A stretch of 9,414 nucleotides of DNA from Rhodospirillaceae bacterium (GTDB lineage Bacteria > Pseudomonadota > Alphaproteobacteria > Rhodospirillales > Magnetovibrionaceae): NCBI GenBank assembly GCA_002732845.1, contig NVSZ01000043.1, positions 13,857 to 23,270 of the forward strand, in the 5' to 3' direction. The notes beneath the pieces are model-generated. The model did no database searches. It was not told the DNA's origin and saw only the letters and a list, made by a program, of their open reading frames with translations. Position 1 is the first letter of the stretch. Every line of letters begins with the position of its first letter. The position numbers were made by a program, and so were the translations under genes. This document shows, piece after piece, positions 6,754-9,414 of the stretch.

Positions 6754-7971
6754 ATGAACATCCACGTCGATCCATCAGCCCCCAAATGGTGTCAGCCAAA
6801 TGTGTTGCTGATTATGATGACCATTTCGTTGGTCATCGGGTTCAGCACATGGCAAGCTTTGATCAATAACTTTTCGGTGGAACGGGCGGCATTTACAGGT
6901 GTTGAAATCGGCACCCTGCAAAGCCTTCGCGAAATTCCTGGCCTTTTAGCGTTCACCGTCATCTATGTGCTTTTGGTGATCAGCGAACATCGTTTGGCAA
7001 TATTATCATTGTTTTTATTAGGCGTCGGCGTGGCTCTGACCGGGCAATTTGCCGATGAATATGGGCTGTATTTTACGACCATTATGATGTCTGTGGGCTT
7101 TCATTATTTTGAAACTTTGCGCCAATCTCTGACCTTGCAATGGTTAGATAAAAAAGAAGCCCCACTGGTGTTGGGGCGCATGGCTTCGATCGGTGCGCTC
7201 ACCGGACTTTGCACATTTGGCACCATTTGGGTGCTGTTGGAAGTTGCCCACTTAGATATGGTGTGGATTTATATGCTCAGCGGTTTAACGACAGCGGGTA
7301 TGACCGTGATGTTGTGGCTGGCGTATCCGCATTATCCCGAACAGCATGTTCAGCACAAAAAAATCATCCTTAGAAAACGTTATAGCCTGTATTACGCACT
7401 GACCTTTTTATGGGGCGGGCGGCGGCAGATTTTTGTCGTTTTTGCGGGTTTTTTGATGGTTGAAAAATTTGGCCTGAGTGTGTCTGAAATGGCCACCATG
7501 TTTTTGGCGTCCAATGCCGTTACGTGGATTATTGCGCCACAACTGGGCAAGCTGATCAATAAATTTGGTGAGCGAAATATTTTGGTTTTTGAATATATTG
7601 GCTTGTTCGGAGTCTTTTTTGCCTATGCGTATGTCAGCACAGCCTGGGTGGGTGTGGCGCTGTATATCATCGACCACATATTCTTTTCCATGTCGTTTGC
7701 GACCAAAACGTATTTTCAAAAAATTGCCGACGGTGCCGATATAGCGGCGACCTCGGCCGTTACGTTTACCATCAATCATATTATGGCAGTGATCATTCCG
7801 GTGGCGTTTGGTTACGTCTGGATTTTGGATCATTCATGGGTGTTTCTGGCCGGGGCGACCATGGCAATCGGGTCCATGGGGCTAGCCTTGCTGATCCCCA
7901 GAAACCCAATGCCCGGTCGTGAAACCGTCTTACACACCCAAGATAAAGAGCAGACTCAGACTATTCCGTAA
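6754..7971 (+). CDS. Major facilitator superfamily (MFS) permease
   Basis: This 405-residue inner-membrane protein has about 11-12 hydrophobic segments in two halves, separated by a charged central cytoplasmic loop (about 189-211, rich in His, Lys and Arg). A short hydrophilic N-terminus precedes the first helix at about 16-38. The second half begins with WGGRRQIF (220-227), followed by the helix VVFAGFLMVEKFGLS. The C-terminal tail is polar (PGRETVLHTQDKEQ). The MFS assignment rests on overall layout and size; the substrate cannot be inferred. The start is supported by AAAGG seven bases upstream, lying in the last codons of alaS; only two bases separate the genes, so translational coupling is likely. 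Its 3' end overlaps the convergent isomerase gene by 11 bases. There is no known functional link between such a permease and alanyl-tRNA synthetase. Confidence 0.85.
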   Translation: MNIHVDPSAPKWCQPNVLLIMMTISLVIGFSTWQALINNFSVERAAFTGVEIGTLQSLREIPGLLAFTVIYVLLVISEHRLAILSLFLLGVGVALTGQFADEYGLYFTTIMMSVGFHYFETLRQSLTLQWLDKKEAPLVLGRMASIGALTGLCTFGTIWVLLEVAHLDMVWIYMLSGLTTAGMTVMLWLAYPHYPEQHVQHKKIILRKRYSLYYALTFLWGGRRQIFVVFAGFLMVEKFGLSVSEMATMFLASNAVTWIIAPQLGKLINKFGERNILVFEYIGLFGVFFAYAYVSTAWVGVALYIIDHIFFSMSFATKTYFQKIADGADIAATSAVTFTINHIMAVIIPVAFGYVWILDHSWVFLAGATMAIGSMGLALLIPRNPMPGRETVLHTQDKEQTQTIP

Positions 7972-8575
7972 CATCGGCAGCAATTTGCATGCGGACGATT
8001 TTATCGGGATTGTATTCACGGGTGCCAACGGTGCTGGAATCGATGATTTTGATGCCGTCGACAAAGTCCATGCCATCGCTGACGATGCCCCAAACGGTGT
8101 ATTGATTATCCAACCAGCGCGCATCGCCCAACATGATGAAAAATTGAGAATCCGCACCGTTGTCGTTTTCATTGCGGGCCATGCCGACCACGCCGCGAAC
8201 GAACTTCTCTTTTGAAAACTCAGCACCAATGTTCACGCCAGAACCGCCCGTGCCGTTGCCCATGGGGTCGCCGCCTTGGGCCATGAAATCTTCGATCACC
8301 CGGTGAAAGTTTAAGCCATCATAATATTTCTGACGGACCAGTTTCTTGATGCGCGCAACATGAAAAGGAGCCAAGTCAGGGCGCATTTGAATAACCACAC
8401 GTCCGTCATTTAAGTCCAAGAAGAGCGTGTTTTCAGGACTGTCCAGATCAAGGTTCGTTTCGCCGGGGCCTTTATACAAAGCATCAGCGGACGAGCCGGG
8501 CCCTTTTTTGACCAGAGCAAAGATTAAAATAGCTATGGCTAAAACAAAGACGGCTAAGAGGGCAACGTGGTACAC
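7961..8575 (-). CDS. Membrane-anchored cyclophilin-type peptidyl-prolyl cis-trans isomerase
   Basis: This 204-residue protein starts with one hydrophobic helix (about 4-22) with no clear cleavage site, followed by KKGPGSS, so it is probably anchored in the inner membrane with the catalytic domain in the periplasm. The cyclophilin domain covers about 48-200: FHRVI (90-94, R92 equals catalytic R55 of human CypA), FMAQGGDP (97-104), SQFFIM (143-148) and WLDNQYTVWG (154-163). W154 aligns with CypA W121, the cyclosporin-contacting residue. It speeds cis-trans isomerisation of Xaa-Pro bonds in protein folding. The start is a GTG at 8573-8575, supported by AAGGA seven bases upstream. It lies 54 bases downstream of a paralogous isomerase gene on the same strand, probably in one operon, and its stop overlaps the MFS gene. 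Confidence 0.93.
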   Translation of the reverse strand: MYHVALLAVFVLAIAILIFALVKKGPGSSADALYKGPGETNLDLDSPENTLFLDLNDGRVVIQMRPDLAPFHVARIKKLVRQKYYDGLNFHRVIEDFMAQGGDPMGNGTGGSGVNIGAEFSKEKFVRGVVGMARNENDNGADSQFFIMLGDARWLDNQYTVWGIVSDGMDFVDGIKIIDSSTVGTREYNPDKIVRMQIAADVTE

Positions 8576-8629
8576 GATAATTTCCTTAAATTGGCATTAC
8601 AAAGGCTGAGCTATAAATGATGTTAGGCG

Positions 8630-9175
8630 TTATTTGGCTTCACTGGCGACTTGCATGTTTTTCATGACGTCGCCACTTTTGATGTTGTCGACAAATTCCA
8701 TGCCGCTGCTGACTTGACCCCAAACGGTGTATTGGCCGTCAAGGTGAGGTGCCGGAGCAAACATGATGAAAAATTGTGAACTGGCACTGTTCGGGTCGGA
8801 TGTCCGTGCCATGCCGATAACACCGCGTTCAAAGCCGAGTGTCCGGTTGAATTCAGCGGGCAGATTAATTTCGGCTCCATCAGAGTCCAGATATCCACCG
8901 GTGCCGTCACCTTTAGGGTCACCACCCTGGGCCATGAAACCGGGAATGACGCGATGAAATTTAAGGCCATTATAAAAGCCTTTGCGGGTCAAGCTTTTGA
9001 TTTGCTTCACATGTTTCGGTGCCAAATCGGGGCGCAAATCAATGATCACACGACCATCTTTGAGGTCCAAATAAAGTGTGTTTTCTAGGTCCTGGGCAGA
9101 GGCCGTCTCGGTCATAAAAAGAATTCCTATGAAAAGTGTAGCGAGGGTAGAGAGGGTCGAAATGAAGCGGTTCAT
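8630..9175 (-). CDS. Periplasmic cyclophilin-type peptidyl-prolyl cis-trans isomerase
   Basis: From the ATG at 9175 this is a 181-residue protein with a Sec signal peptide: MNRF, a hydrophobic core (about 6-20) and a likely cleavage after Ala-Ser-Ala (25-27). The mature part is a single cyclophilin domain: LENTLYLDL (30-38), FHRVI (73-77, R75 is the catalytic arginine), FMAQGGDP (80-87), SQFFIMF (133-139) and LDGQYTVWG (145-153). H144 stands where CypA has W121. It is a folding catalyst for exported proteins and resembles PpiA-type enzymes. The frame extends upstream to a TTG at 9187, but that has no spaced ribosome binding site, whereas the ATG has GAG seven bases upstream. It is the first gene of a probable two-gene operon with the anchored paralogue. 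Confidence 0.94.
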   Translation of the reverse strand: MNRFISTLSTLATLFIGILFMTETASAQDLENTLYLDLKDGRVIIDLRPDLAPKHVKQIKSLTRKGFYNGLKFHRVIPGFMAQGGDPKGDGTGGYLDSDGAEINLPAEFNRTLGFERGVIGMARTSDPNSASSQFFIMFAPAPHLDGQYTVWGQVSSGMEFVDNIKSGDVMKNMQVASEAK

Positions 9176-9196
9176 TTTAAATCTCAATTTCCGATG

Positions 9197-9225
9197 TTAA
9201 ATTTGCGCGGACAATACCACGTCAA
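9197..9225 (-). promoter_or_regulatory. Candidate promoter of the isomerase pair
   Basis: On the minus strand TTGACG (9225-9220) is followed after 17 bases by ATTTAA (9202-9197), about 21 bases before the ATG at 9175. The -35 is good and the -10 poor. The position between the terminator and the first isomerase gene makes it the natural place for a promoter. Confidence 0.35.
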
Positions 9226-9234
9226 AGCAAAAAC

Positions 9235-9267
9235 AAAAACCCTGCCTGTGACCGGGCAGGGTTTTTT
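9235..9267 (-). terminator. Strong rho-independent terminator of the CheZ-like gene
   Basis: CCCTGCC (9240-9246) pairs with GGCAGGG (9255-9261) around an 8-base loop, and the stem is flanked by AAAAA (9235-9239) and TTTTTT (9262-9267). It can act in both directions. On the minus strand it lies about 20 bases after the stop of the right-edge gene and shields the isomerase operon from read-through. Confidence 0.92.
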
Positions 9268-9286
9268 AAATGCATTTACTTAAAAT

Positions 9287-9414
9287 CTAGTCAAACAGGG
9301 CGTCAATGGCGTCCTGATCAATGGATTGGCTGGGGTCAAGGGCCGGACCGTTGAGAAGTTTTTCATCATCGGTTTTATGAGAGCCTTCAAGTTCGACCTT
9401 ATCGAGTTCTTCTT
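9287..9414 (-). CDS. C-terminal end of a probable chemotaxis phosphatase CheZ (partial, enters from the right edge)
   Basis: The last 41 codons on the minus strand, ending in TAG at 9289-9287, are acidic and polar: EELDKVELEGSHKTDDEKLL followed by NGPALDPSQSIDQDAIDALF and a final Asp. A Leu-Leu-Asn-Gly-Pro stretch, a flexible linker and a terminal Gln-Asp-x-Ile-Asp-x-Leu-Phe motif resemble the C-terminal tail of CheZ, which binds phosphorylated CheY and removes its phosphate. The same kind of motif occurs at the N-terminus of FliM, but here it is at the C-terminus. Only the tail is visible, so the identification is tentative. Confidence 0.5.
   Translation of the reverse strand, partial: EELDKVELEGSHKTDDEKLLNGPALDPSQSIDQDAIDALFD

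Noticed and set aside
1..9414. Search for CRISPR arrays, tRNA or rRNA genes, insertion sequences, toxin-antitoxin or phage-defence genes
   Set aside because: No regularly spaced repeats, transposase-like proteins, tRNA-like folds or defence motifs were seen on either strand.

Overview
The window looks like chromosomal DNA from a free-living alphaproteobacterium, possibly a member of the Rhodospirillales. The evidence is a recA gene followed by alaS in the same direction, an upstream SOS box of the alphaproteobacterial type (GAAC-N7-GAAC), the protein sequences themselves, and moderate base composition. The genus cannot be fixed from sequence reading alone. There are no tRNA, rRNA, CRISPR, insertion-sequence or phage signatures. 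Most of the window is ordinary housekeeping DNA with a more accessory left third.

Left part (1-1189, minus strand): the start of a membrane protein resembling a sodium:solute symporter runs off the left edge. Before it, in transcription order, lies an exported SUMF1/formylglycine-generating-enzyme-fold protein. A long imperfect hairpin lies between them. Centre-left (1190-2516, plus strand): a short divergent intergenic region carries a near-perfect sigma-54 (-24/-12) promoter reading into an uncharacterised helical 166-residue protein. Then come a pair of direct repeats, a dyad inside a possible promoter, and a short cation diffusion facilitator (CDF) without the usual C-terminal cytoplasmic domain.

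Centre (2517-7971, plus strand): recA with its SOS box and a rho-independent terminator, then alaS, then an MFS permease starting 2 bases after the alaS stop and probably co-transcribed with it. Right part (7961-9414, minus strand): two tandem, clearly paralogous periplasmic cyclophilin-type peptidyl-prolyl isomerases, one with a cleavable signal peptide and one with a membrane anchor. The anchored gene overlaps the MFS gene tail to tail by 11 bases. Beyond a promoter and a strong terminator, the 3' end of a probable chemotaxis phosphatase CheZ enters from the right edge.

Functionally the window combines DNA repair (recA), translation (alaS), envelope protein folding (the two isomerases), transport (symporter-like, CDF and MFS proteins) and a hint of motility (CheZ-like end, sigma-54 promoter). 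I see no convincing new multi-gene system. The observations most worth following are the sigma-54-driven unknown protein, the long hairpin before the symporter-like gene, the CDF protein with an altered metal site, and the diverged tandem cyclophilins.
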